Shown: one piece after another, positions 1 to 6,900 of the stretch
How positions within the stretch are numbered: position 1 is the first letter of the stretch
How the letters are laid out: every line of letters starts with the position of its first letter
NCBI RefSeq assembly: GCF_905200055.1
Contig: NZ_CAJKIS010000052.1
Coordinates: 1-16,707, forward strand
Source of the DNA: an uncultured Fusobacterium sp.
GTDB taxonomy: Bacteria > Fusobacteriota > Fusobacteriia > Fusobacteriales > Fusobacteriaceae
DNA length: 16,707 nucleotides
Direction of reading: 5' to 3'
The notes under the pieces: generated by a model
What the model saw: only the letters and a program-made list of their open reading frames with translations
What the model was told of the DNA's origin: nothing
Database searches by the model: none
Program-made: the position numbers and the translations under genes

Positions 1-49
1 TGAAAGTACTTGGAGGGAAGCCTCCTGGGAGGATAGGAACTCGCCAAGC
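1..49 (+). rRNA. rrf: 5S ribosomal RNA, 3' end only
   Basis: The first 49 bases match the conserved 3' half of bacterial 5S rRNA. They contain the tract TACTTGGAGGGAAGCCTCC, then CTGGGAGGATAGG, and end in GCCAAGC, which normally pairs with the missing 5' end. A run of six T (50-55) follows directly, so the closing 5S helix plus this run probably forms the end of the ribosomal RNA operon transcript. The 5' part lies outside the window. Confidence 0.9.
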
Positions 50-60
50 TTTTTTATTAC

Positions 61-133
61 AAAAAAATATTTAAATATTTATTTAATATTTTATAAAAAA
101 AACATTGACAAAGTATGTAACATATGATATCAT
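61..133 (+). promoter_or_regulatory. Strong sigma-70-type promoter with AT-rich upstream element
   Basis: A perfect -35 box TTGACA (105-110) lies 17 bp from TATCAT (128-133, 5 of 6 consensus). TG sits one base ahead of the -10, giving an extended -10. Positions 61-104 are almost pure A/T with A- and T-tracts, including a perfect 16-bp palindrome at 65-80, and look like an UP element. Transcription should start near 140 and give a leader of about 95 nt before rpmG. It probably serves rpmG, tRNA-Trp, secE, nusG and perhaps the genes beyond. The boxes are seen directly; promoter strength is inferred. Confidence 0.85.
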
Positions 134-173
134 ATTCAATGTCTTAGAAAGCAAGATAGAACAAACTCTTATA

Positions 174-194
174 CCATATTGGTGGTCAATATGG
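174..194 (+). promoter_or_regulatory. Hairpin in the rpmG mRNA leader
   Basis: CCATATT (174-180) and AATATGG (188-194) form a perfect 7-bp stem around the loop GGTGGTC. A competing pairing is possible: GTGGTC (182-187) with GATCAC (198-203), including one G-U pair. The hairpin lies between the predicted transcription start and the rpmG ribosome binding site, and it covers a tiny reading frame starting at 191. A regulatory role is possible but unproven; I do not recognise it as a named leader family. Confidence 0.4.
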
Positions 195-234
195 GAGGAT
201 CACAAAGATACCGTTAATGAGTGGAGGTGTAAAA

Positions 235-387
235 TTGAGAGTAAATATTCAATTAGAATGTACAGAATGTAAAAGAAGAAATTATAGTACTTCAAAAAAT
301 AAAAAGAACACTACTGAAAGATTAGAAATTAATAAATACTGTAAGTGGGACAAAAAAGTTACTTTACACAAAGAAACTAAAAAATAA
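235..387 (+). CDS. rpmG: 50S ribosomal protein L33
   Basis: This 50-residue protein is a component of the large ribosomal subunit near the E site. It begins MRVNIQLECTEC, a classic L33 start, and ends in the conserved VTLHKETKK. The start is TTG at 235: it lies 5 nt after a strong GGAGGTG (223-229) and gives the family's exact N-terminus, and no in-frame ATG fits. Three cysteines are visible (C9, C12, C36). The fourth zinc-ligand position is Asp (KYCKWD), so this is not a complete four-cysteine zinc-binding form; some bacterial L33 paralogues share this pattern. It heads the rpmG - tRNA-Trp - secE - nusG unit, an order seen in many bacteria. The unusual start codon may lower its translation relative to its mRNA level. 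Confidence 0.95.
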   Translation: MRVNIQLECTECKRRNYSTSKNKKNTTERLEINKYCKWDKKVTLHKETKK

Positions 388-413
388 TCTTTGTTTGTAA
401 GTTTACAACATGC

Positions 414-489
414 AGGTCAATGGCTCAATTGGTAGAGCATCGGTCTCCAAAACCGAGGGTTGGGGGTTCGAGTCCCTCTTGACCTGCCA
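414..489 (+). tRNA. trnW: tRNA-Trp (anticodon CCA)
   Basis: A full cloverleaf is present. The acceptor stem AGGTCAA pairs with TTGACCT, the D stem is GCTC/GAGC, and the anticodon arm TCGGT-CTCCAAA-ACCGA carries anticodon CCA. The T stem GGGGG/CCCTC has one G-U pair around the loop TTCGAGT, followed by discriminator G and an encoded CCA end (487-489). It lies between rpmG and secE and is probably cut from the same transcript. Two extra pairs (412-413 with 486-487) could extend the acceptor helix in the precursor, and eight T (490-497) follow the CCA directly. Confidence 0.97.
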
Positions 490-525
490 TTTTTTTTATT
501 AAAGTCAAAACATAAAGGTGATTTC

Positions 526-708
526 ATGAATCTGTTTCAAGGAATAAAAATGGAATATTCCAAGGTTCAATGGCCTAAGAAAGAGGAGATAGTTAATTCA
601 ACTCTTTGGGTAATTGCTATGAGCTTGATAATGAGCATATATTTGGGAGTTTTTGATTTGATTGCTTCTAAAGGATTGAAAATGTTGGTATCTCTCTTTG
701 GAGGATAG
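526..708 (+). CDS. secE: Preprotein translocase subunit SecE
   Basis: SecE is the small subunit of the SecYEG channel in the cytoplasmic membrane. The protein is 60 residues, the short single-span form. It has the conserved amphipathic motif KVQWPKKEE (residues 13-21), then one hydrophobic span of roughly residues 25-47 and a short tail. The start at ATG 526 is preferred because AAAGGTG (514-520) lies 5 nt upstream. An in-frame ATG at 460 lies inside the tRNA-Trp gene and would add 22 residues with no family match. The gene ends 4 nt before nusG, and the nusG ribosome binding site is embedded in its last codons, so the two are translationally linked. Confidence 0.95.
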   Translation: MNLFQGIKMEYSKVQWPKKEEIVNSTLWVIAMSLIMSIYLGVFDLIASKGLKMLVSLFGG

Positions 709-712
709 ATAG

Positions 713-1318
713 ATGGAAAAAACATTAGTAAAAAAATGGTTTATGATTCATACTTATTCAGGGTATGAGAAAAAAGTTAAAACTGACCTTGAACAAAAAA
801 TAGAAACACTTGGTATGGGAGACATAGTAACTAAAATACTAGTTCCTGAAGAGGAAACTATTGAAGAGGTTAGAGGAAAAAAGAAAACTGTTGCTAGAAA
901 GATATTTCCTGGATATGTAATGCTAGAAATGGTAGCTACAAGAGAGGAAAGTGAAGAAGGAATAAACTTTAGAGTTGATTCTGATGCTTGGTATGTTGTA
1001 AGAAATACTAATGGAGTAACAGGATTTGTTGGTGTAGGATCTGATCCTATTCCAATGGAAGATGATGAAGTAGTAAATATTTTCAAAGTAATTGGAATGG
1101 ATATTCCAGAAGAAGAAAAAGAAAATAGAGAAGTTATAAAAATAAACTTTGCAATTGGTGAGTATGTAAAAGTTCTTGCTGGAGGTTTTGCAGGTCACGA
1201 AGGAAAAGTTGCAGAGATAGATATGGAACAAAAGAAAGTGAAAGTTATGATCGAAATGTTTGGAAGAATGACTCCAGTCGAAGTAGATTTTAACAGTGTT
1301 GAGAAGGTAGAGTTATAA
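713..1318 (+). CDS. nusG: Transcription termination/antitermination factor NusG
   Basis: NusG binds RNA polymerase, reduces or modulates pausing, and couples transcription to Rho or to ribosomes. The 201-residue protein has an N-terminal NGN domain: WFMIHTYSGYEKKV near the start, FPGYVMLEM at 65-73, WYVVRNTNGVTGFVG from 93. A C-terminal KOW domain follows, with VKVLAGGFAGHEGKV and the ending MTPVEVDFNSVEKV. It is about 20 residues longer than E. coli NusG (181). Some 13 of these are an acidic insertion in the NGN domain at about residues 74-92. The ribosome binding site GGAGG (700-704) lies inside the end of secE. Linkage secE-nusG-rplK is near universal in bacteria. Confidence 0.97.
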   Translation: MEKTLVKKWFMIHTYSGYEKKVKTDLEQKIETLGMGDIVTKILVPEEETIEEVRGKKKTVARKIFPGYVMLEMVATREESEEGINFRVDSDAWYVVRNTNGVTGFVGVGSDPIPMEDDEVVNIFKVIGMDIPEEEKENREVIKINFAIGEYVKVLAGGFAGHEGKVAEIDMEQKKVKVMIEMFGRMTPVEVDFNSVEKVEL

Positions 1319-1332
1319 TATTTACCTTTTAA

Positions 1333-1358
1333 GTGGGAGATGACACCGTCATTACCAC
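1333..1358 (+). promoter_or_regulatory. L1-type ribosomal protein binding hairpin ahead of rplK
   Basis: GTGG (1333-1336) pairs with CCAC (1355-1358), and TGAC (1341-1344) pairs with GTCA (1348-1351) around ACC. An asymmetric internal loop, GAGA opposite TTA, joins the two helices. L1 is known to repress the L11 operon by binding an mRNA mimic of its 23S rRNA site built of two short helices and an asymmetric loop. This element has that form, lies just before the rplK ribosome binding site (GGAGGTG, 1368-1374), and is similar to one ahead of rplA. Assignment to L1 is inference. Confidence 0.6.
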
Positions 1359-1386
1359 ACAATTCATGGAGGTGTAATTTTTTAAA

Positions 1387-1812
1387 ATGGCAAAAGAAGT
1401 AATTAAAATAATAAAACTACAATTACCAGCAGGTAAAGCTAACCCAGCTCCACCAGTTGGACCAGCATTAGGACAACACGGAGTTAACATTATGGAATTC
1501 TGTAAAGCGTTCAATGCAAAAACTCAAGATAAATCAGGATGGGTAATTCCAGTTGAAATTTCTGTATACAACGACAGATCTTTCACATTCATACTAAAAA
1601 CTCCACCTGCATCAGATCTATTAAAGAAAGCTGCAGGAATCCAATCAGCAGCTAAAAACTCTAAAAAAGAAGTTGCAGGACAAATCACAACAGCAAAATT
1701 AAAAGAACTTGCAGAAACAAAAATGCCTGACTTAAATGCAGGATCAGTTGAAGCTGCTATGAGAATTTTAGCAGGATCAGCAAGATCAATGGGAATCAAA
1801 ATAGTTGACTAA
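1387..1812 (+). CDS. rplK: 50S ribosomal protein L11
   Basis: L11 binds the GTPase-associated region of 23S rRNA, takes part in factor binding, and in many bacteria is needed for RelA activation. Its 141 residues are the standard length. The N-terminal domain carries LQLPAGKANPAPPVGPALGQ and GVNIMEFCKAFNA; the C-terminal rRNA-binding domain contains KTPPASDLLKKAAG and ends GSARSMGIKIVD. A good ribosome binding site, GGAGGTG, lies 12 nt upstream, a slightly long spacing, but no other start fits the family N-terminus. The gene follows nusG after 68 bp holding a probable L1-binding hairpin and precedes rplA, so L11 and L1 synthesis are probably controlled together. Confidence 0.98.
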   Translation: MAKEVIKIIKLQLPAGKANPAPPVGPALGQHGVNIMEFCKAFNAKTQDKSGWVIPVEISVYNDRSFTFILKTPPASDLLKKAAGIQSAAKNSKKEVAGQITTAKLKELAETKMPDLNAGSVEAAMRILAGSARSMGIKIVD

Positions 1813-1861
1813 TTACTGTTGTTAAAGTGAGTAAATTTTTCGAGGCTCACGGTTATATTAA

Positions 1862-1887
1862 GTGGTAGGAGATATCCGCATCACCAC
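1862..1887 (+). promoter_or_regulatory. L1-type hairpin ahead of rplA
   Basis: GTGGT (1862-1866) pairs with ACCAC (1883-1887). Inside, either GAT/ATC (1871-1873 with 1880-1882) or GGA/TCC (1868-1870 with 1875-1877) can pair. The 26-nt element matches the one ahead of rplK at 18 of 26 positions without gaps, including the terminal stems. It sits 3 nt before the rplA ribosome binding site GGGAGG (1891-1896), where a bound protein would block initiation. A looser upstream stem, GTGAG/CTCAC (1827-1831, 1846-1850), is also present. Binding by L1 is inferred. Confidence 0.55.
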
Positions 1888-1907
1888 AAAGGGAGGAAAT
1901 TAAAGAA

Positions 1908-2615
1908 ATGGCAAAACATAGAGGAAAAAAATACTTAGAAATAGCTAAGTTAATAGAAACTGGAAAGCTTTATGAAGTAAAAGAAGCTTTAGAATTAGTT
2001 TTAAAAACAAAAACAGCTAAATTTAATGAAACTGTAGAAGTTGCATTAAGACTTGGAGTAGACCCAAGACATGCTGACCAACAAGTTAGAGGAACTGTTG
2101 TTCTTCCACACGGAACTGGTAAAACTGTAAAAGTATTAGCAATCACATCTGGTGCTAACATAGAAAAGGCTTTAGCTGCTGGTGCAGACTATGCTGGAGC
2201 TGACGAATACATCGCTCAAATCCAACAAGGATGGTTAGATTTTGATCTAGTTATCGCTACACCTGACATGATGCCTAAACTAGGAAGATTAGGAAAAATC
2301 CTAGGAACTAAAGGATTAATGCCTAACCCTAAATCAGGAACAGTTACTCCTGATATCGCAGGTGCTGTATCTGAATTCAAAAAAGGAAAACTTGCATTTA
2401 GAGTTGACAAATTAGGATCAATTCACGTACCAATTGGTAAAGCTGATTTCGCTCCTGAGAAAATTGAAGAAAACTTCAAAGCTTTCTTAGAACAAATCAC
2501 AAGATTAAAACCAGCATCTTCAAAAGGACAATACCTAAGAACAGTTGCTGTATCACTAACAATGGGACCTGGAATAAAAATGGACCCAGCATTAGTTGCT
2601 AAATATGTTGGATAA
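1908..2615 (+). CDS. rplA: 50S ribosomal protein L1
   Basis: L1 forms the mobile stalk of the large subunit, moves deacylated tRNA out of the E site, and is a translational repressor of its own operon in several bacteria. The protein has 235 residues, typical for the family. It starts MAKHRGKKYLE and shows the domain I segments FNETVEVALRLGVDPRHADQ and VRGTVVLPHGTG. The domain II region is DLVIATPDMMPKLGRLGKILG followed by KGLMPNPKSGTVT. The C-terminus has LRTVAVSLTMGPGIKMD. GGGAGG lies 11 nt before the ATG. Two hairpins resembling L1 mRNA targets precede rplK and rplA, which fits feedback control by this protein. Confidence 0.98.
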   Translation: MAKHRGKKYLEIAKLIETGKLYEVKEALELVLKTKTAKFNETVEVALRLGVDPRHADQQVRGTVVLPHGTGKTVKVLAITSGANIEKALAAGADYAGADEYIAQIQQGWLDFDLVIATPDMMPKLGRLGKILGTKGLMPNPKSGTVTPDIAGAVSEFKKGKLAFRVDKLGSIHVPIGKADFAPEKIEENFKAFLEQITRLKPASSKGQYLRTVAVSLTMGPGIKMDPALVAKYVG

Positions 2616-2631
2616 ATAATTTAATATAGAT

Positions 2632-2758
2632 CCAAACCAAAGACCGTAGGTGGTTTAAAAACCGTAATTTATTACCCTACCGAGGTTGGAAGAAGGTTCG
2701 CTAGCCTCATAGTGTGATTTCAACCTCCGTTCCATTCTTTGGTACGGAGGTAATTTTT
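2632..2758 (+). promoter_or_regulatory. L10-type ribosomal protein leader of rplJL
   Basis: The 170 nt between rplA and rplJ contain the typical L10 leader pattern (ACCGTAGG... then CCTACCGAGGTTGG). Pairings I can trace are an outer 8-bp helix, 2636-2643 with 2736-2743. A three-way junction follows: 2646-2650 with 2676-2680, enclosing GGTT/AACC (2652-2663) and GTAA/TTAC (2664-2675). A 10-bp helix joins 2682-2691 to 2718-2727 with one G-U pair. In studied bacteria the L10(L12)4 complex binds such a leader and lowers rplJL expression. The structure is read from sequence; the protein ligand comes from family knowledge. Confidence 0.85.
2724..2758 (+). terminator. Attenuator hairpin in the L10 leader
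   Basis: CCTCCGT (2724-2730) pairs perfectly with ACGGAGG (2744-2750). Two further G-C pairs lie inside (2732-2733 with 2741-2742), and TAATTTTT follows. Forming it breaks both the 10-bp helix 2682-2691/2718-2727 and the outer helix 2636-2643/2736-2743, so it behaves as a terminator alternative to an antiterminator. The U-tract begins with TAA, so termination may be partial. Confidence 0.65.
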
Positions 2759-2785
2759 AGAAAAAAGAGGAGGTGAAATAATTAA

Positions 2786-3298
2786 ATGGCAACTCAAGCA
2801 AAAATAGATCACGTAGCTGAACTAGTAGAAAAAATTAAAAAAGCTCAATCAGTTATCTTAGTTGATTATCAAGGAATCAGCGTTAATGAAGAAACTGCAT
2901 TAAGAAGAAAAATGAGAGAAGCTGGTGCTGAATATCTAGTAGCAAAAAACAGATTATTCAAAATAGCTTTAAAAGAAGCAGGAGTTGAAGATTCTTTTGA
3001 CGAATTATTAGAAGGAACTACAGCTTTCGCTTTTGGATATGCTGATCCAGTATCTCCAGCAAAAATCGTTTTTGATTTAGCAAAAGATAAGGCTAAAGCA
3101 AAACAAGATATATTTAAAATAAAAGGTGGAGTTCTAACAGGAAAAAGAGTTGAAACTGCTGATGTTGAAGCACTAGCTAAATTACCATCAAGAGAACAAT
3201 TACTTTCTATGTTACTTAACTCAATGCTTGGACCAATCAGAAAACTTGCTTATGCAACTGTGGCTATCGCAGATAAAAAAGAAGCAGCAGCTGAATAA
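2786..3298 (+). CDS. rplJ: 50S ribosomal protein L10
   Basis: L10 anchors the flexible ribosomal stalk: it binds 23S rRNA by its N-terminal domain and carries L7/L12 dimers on a C-terminal helix. The protein has 170 residues, the usual length. The N-terminal domain shows AQSVILVDYQGISVNEETALRR and REAGAEYLVAKNRLFKIAL. The segment EGTTAFAFGYADPVSPAKIV follows, and the C-terminal part has LPSREQLLSMLLNSMLGPIRKL. AGGAGGTG (2768-2775) lies 10 nt before the ATG. The upstream L10-type leader and downstream rplL make this a standard rplJL unit in which L10-L12 probably represses its own expression. Confidence 0.97.
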   Translation: MATQAKIDHVAELVEKIKKAQSVILVDYQGISVNEETALRRKMREAGAEYLVAKNRLFKIALKEAGVEDSFDELLEGTTAFAFGYADPVSPAKIVFDLAKDKAKAKQDIFKIKGGVLTGKRVETADVEALAKLPSREQLLSMLLNSMLGPIRKLAYATVAIADKKEAAAE

Positions 3299-3387
3299 TA
3301 AGTTGATTTGGTTAAATTAATAAAAAATAATAAAATTTTAAGATAAAGGCACATTATCGTGTATAAATATTAAGGAGGAAATAATAA

Positions 3388-3753
3388 ATGGCATTCGATA
3401 GAGAAAAATTTATAGCTGAATTAGAAGCTATGACTGTTTTAGAATTAAAAGAACTAGTAACTGCATTAGAAGATCACTTTGGTGTAACAGCAGCTGCTCC
3501 AGTAGCAGTAGCAGGACCAGCAGTAGCAGAAGCTGCTGAAGAAAAAACTGAATTTGATGTTATCCTAACTGCAGCAGGAGCTAACAAAATAGCAGTTATC
3601 AAAGAAGTAAGAGGAATTACTGGATTAGGATTAAAAGAAGCTAAAGAATTAGTAGATAACGGTGGAAAAATTAAAGAAGCTGTTGCTAAAGACGAAGCTG
3701 AAGCTATAAAAGAAAAATTAACTGCAGCAGGAGCAACTGTAGAAGTTAAATAA
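3388..3753 (+). CDS. rplL: 50S ribosomal protein L7/L12
   Basis: This is the multicopy stalk protein that recruits translational GTPases. Its 121 residues split into an N-terminal dimerisation domain (residues 1 to about 33, with MTVLELKELVTALEDHFGV), an alanine-rich hinge (AAAPVAVAGPAVAEAAEE), and the conserved C-terminal domain (FDVILTAAGANKIAVIKEVR, then GLGLKEAKELVDNG). AGGAGG (3373-3378) lies 9 nt before the ATG. The 89-bp gap after rplJ has no terminator, so the two genes are co-transcribed. A terminator hairpin lies 52 bp downstream. Codons are strongly biased, as expected for a very abundant protein. Confidence 0.98.
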   Translation: MAFDREKFIAELEAMTVLELKELVTALEDHFGVTAAAPVAVAGPAVAEAAEEKTEFDVILTAAGANKIAVIKEVRGITGLGLKEAKELVDNGGKIKEAVAKDEAEAIKEKLTAAGATVEVK

Positions 3754-3805
3754 TTAATTGGACTTTTAATTTAGAACAATAGATCTTATTTAATTAAAAA
3801 AAATA

Positions 3806-3831
3806 GGCACTCTTATTCAGAGTGCCTTTTT
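3806..3831 (+). terminator. Intrinsic terminator after rplL
   Basis: GGCACTCT (3806-3813) and AGAGTGCC (3819-3826) form a perfect 8-bp stem with a TATTC loop, followed by TTTTT (3827-3831). An A-rich tract lies just before the stem, so it could also work in the reverse direction. It separates the ribosomal protein genes from rpoBC and probably lets only part of the transcripts read through, as known for the rplL-rpoB gap in E. coli. Confidence 0.9.
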
Positions 3832-3868
3832 ACTAATTATTGAGCATAGCTTAAAAGGATATTTTGTA

Positions 3869-3884
3869 TTACATTTTAATGTAA
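3869..3884. repeat. Perfect 7-bp inverted repeat upstream of rpoB
   Basis: TTACATT and AATGTAA flank a 2-base centre, giving a symmetric 16-bp DNA site 38 bp after the rplL terminator. A T-rich stretch follows. It could be an operator, a weak second terminator, or chance in AT-rich DNA. Confidence 0.35.
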
Positions 3885-3916
3885 ATTTTTGTTTTGGAAC
3901 AGTGATAATTAATCAT

Positions 3917-3947
3917 TTGAAAATAGATTTTAGCCTTTTATTTTCAA
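3917..3947 (+). promoter_or_regulatory. Possible rpoB promoter within a 9-bp inverted repeat
   Basis: TTGAAA (3917-3922) lies 16 bp before TATTTT (3939-3944), a plausible though weak sigma-70 pair about 45 bp upstream of the rpoB ATG. The same bases lie in a perfect inverted repeat, TTGAAAATA (3917-3925) with TATTTTCAA (3939-3947). The boxes may therefore be a by-product of the palindrome, or a regulator could bind there. A promoter after the rplL terminator is reasonable but not proven. Confidence 0.35.
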
Positions 3948-3991
3948 GCGATTAGGTATTAAACTTTAAGATTAGTAAGGGGTGTGAATTA

Positions 3992-6900
3992 ATGGGGAAA
4001 CTCGTTGAAAGATTGAATTTTGGAAGGATAAAAGAGAGAGGAACAATGCCTCATTTTCTTGAGTTCCAATTGGATTCCTATGAAGATTTTCTACAAGCTA
4101 AAGAGGCTCCAAATAATAGAAAAGATAAGGGGTTAGAATCAGCTTTTAGAGAAATTTTCCCTGTTGAATCTTCTAATGGAGATATCAAGTTGGAGTATGT
4201 TTCTTATGAATTACATGAAGCAGAACCACCATTAAATGATGAACTTGAATGTAAGAAAAGAGGAAAGACTTACTCTGGTTCTTTAAAAGTAAGATTAAGA
4301 CTTACAAATAAAAAGAGTGGAAATGAGATACAAGAATCTCTAGTTTATTTTGGAGAAGTTCCTTTAATGACTGAAAGAGGAACATTTATAATCAATGGAG
4401 CTGAAAGAGTTGTTGTATCGCAATTACATAGATCTCCTGGAGTATCATTTAATAAAGAAATAAATATTCAAACTGGTAAAGACTTATTCTCAGGAAAAAT
4501 TATTCCATATAAAGGAACTTGGTTAGAGTTTGAAACTGATAAAAATGATTTCCTAAGTGTTAAGATAGACAGAAAGAAAAAAGTATTAGCTACTGTATTC
4601 CTAAAGGCTATTGATTTTTTTGATAACAATACAGAGATAAAAGACTATTTCTTAGAAACTAAGGAATTAGATTTAGCCTCAATATTCCAAAAATACAAAA
4701 ATAGAGAAGAACTTTTAAGTGTAATTAGAACAAGATTTGAAGGAAGCTTTATTAAAGAAGATATTTATGATGAAGAAACAGGAGAAGTTATTGCAGAAGC
4801 AGATGCTCTTATTGATGAAGCATTAATTGAATCTTTAATTGATAATAAAGTAGAAAAAGTTGTTTATTGGGAAGTAAAACCTGAAGATAAACTATTAGCT
4901 AATACTGTTATGAACGACAGTACACTTACAAAAGAAGAAGCTGTAACTGAAGTATTTAAAAAATTAAGACCTGGAGATTTAGTAACTGTTGAATCAGCAA
5001 AATCACTTGTTAGACAAATGTTCTTCAACCCTCAAAGATATGATCTTGAGCCAGTTGGAAGATATAAAATGAATAAGAGATTAAAACTTAATGTTCCAGA
5101 AGATGAAATCTTACTTACAAAAGAAGATATCATTGCAACTATGAAGTATGTAATTAACCTAAATAATGGAAATGGACATACTGACGATATAGATAACCTT
5201 TCAAATAGACGTGTAAGAGGAGTTGGAGAACTTCTTTTAATGCAAATAAAAGCTGGATTATCTAAAATGGGTAAAATGGTAAAGGAAAAAATGACTGTGC
5301 AAGATTCAGAAACATTGACTCCACAATCACTTTTAAATACTAGACCATTAAATGCTCTAATATTAGATTTCTTTGGTTCAGGACAATTATCACAATTCAT
5401 GGACCAATCAAACCCACTAGCTGAGCTTACTCACAAAAGAAGAATATCAGCACTAGGACCTGGAGGACTTTCAAGAGAAAGAGCAGGGTTCGAGGTTAGA
5501 GACGTACACGATTCTCACTATGGAAGAATCTGTCCTATAGAAACTCCAGAAGGACCAAACATTGGACTTATTGGATCACTAGCTATTTATGCTAAAATTA
5601 ATAAATATGGATTTATTGAAACTCCATATGTAAAAGTAAAAGATGGAAAAGCTGATTTTGATCAAGTTGATTATTTAGCAGCTGATGAAGAAGAAGGATT
5701 ATTCATTGCCCAAGCCGATACAAAAATTGGAGAAAACAATGAACTTCTTGGAGATGTTGTTTGTAGATATGGACATGAAATTGTAAATATCAGTGGAGAA
5801 AAAGTTGATTATCTAGATATTTCTCCTAAACAAGTTGTTTCTGTATCAGCAGGACTTATTCCATTCCTTGAGCATGACGACGCCAACAGAGCACTGATGG
5901 GATCAAACATGCAAAGACAAGCAGTACCATTATTAAGAACAGAAGCTCCTTACATTGGAACAGGACTAGAAAGAAAAGTTGCTGTTGACTCTGGAGCAGT
6001 AGTAACATCTAAAACAGATGGAAAAGTAGTATATGTAGATGCTAAGAAAATAATAATTGAAGATCCAGAAGGAAAAGAACATAAATATAGAATGTTAAAC
6101 TTCGAAAGATCTAACCAATCAATGTGTTTACACCAAACTCCATTAGTTTCACTTGGAGAAGAAGTTAAAGTTGGAACAGTTATTGCTGACGGACCAGCTA
6201 CAAAAGGTGGAGACTTAGCACTAGGAAGAAATATTCTAATGGCATTCATGCCTTGGGAAGGATATAACTACGAAGACGCCATCCTAATTTCAGATAGATT
6301 AAGAAAAGATGATGTATTTACATCTATCCACGTTGAAGAATATGAAATTGAAGCAAGAAATACTAAACTTGGAGATGAAGAGATCACTAGAGAGATCCCT
6401 AACATTTCAGAAGAAGCTTTAAGAAAACTTGATTCAAACGGAATAATAACAGTAGGATCAGAAGTTGGTCCTGGAGATATACTTGTAGGAAAAACTGCTC
6501 CTAAGGGAGAAACAGAACCACCTGCAGAAGAAAAACTATTAAGAGCTATCTTTGGAGAAAAAGCAAGAGATGTAAGAGATACATCATTAAGAATGCCTCA
6601 TGGATCTAAAGGAACTGTAGTAGAAATACTAGAGCTTTCTAGAGAAAATGGAGACGAATTAAAAGCTGGAGTAAACAAAGCTATAAGAGTTCTAGTAGCT
6701 GAAAAGAGAAAAATAACTGTAGGAGATAAGATGTCTGGACGTCATGGAAACAAAGGGGTTGTTTCAAGAGTACTTCCTGCAGAAGATATGCCATTCTTAG
6801 CAGATGGAACACACTTAGATGTTGTGCTTAACCCACTAGGGGTGCCATCACGTATGAACATAGGACAAGTACTTGAGGTTCACTTAGGTATGGCTATGGG

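Noticed and set aside
395..408. Short palindrome TTGTAAGTTTACAA between rpmG and tRNA-Trp
   Set aside because: The 6-bp stem has a 2-nt loop and is AT-rich without a T-run, so it is not a convincing terminator or operator; it may be chance.
460..525. Upstream in-frame ATG start for secE
   Set aside because: It lies inside the tRNA-Trp gene, has no ribosome binding site, and would add 22 residues unlike any SecE.
754..1231. Reverse-strand open frames across nusG
   Set aside because: They are antisense to a clear NusG gene, have low-complexity Ser/Phe/Tyr-rich products and no ribosome binding sites.
3901..3913. GATAAT at 3904-3909 as a -10 box for rpoB
   Set aside because: No acceptable -35 box lies 16-18 bp upstream (GTAAAT at 3881-3886).
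5032..5400. Reverse-strand 122-residue frame in rpoB
   Set aside because: It is a shadow of conserved rpoB coding sequence with no family resemblance.
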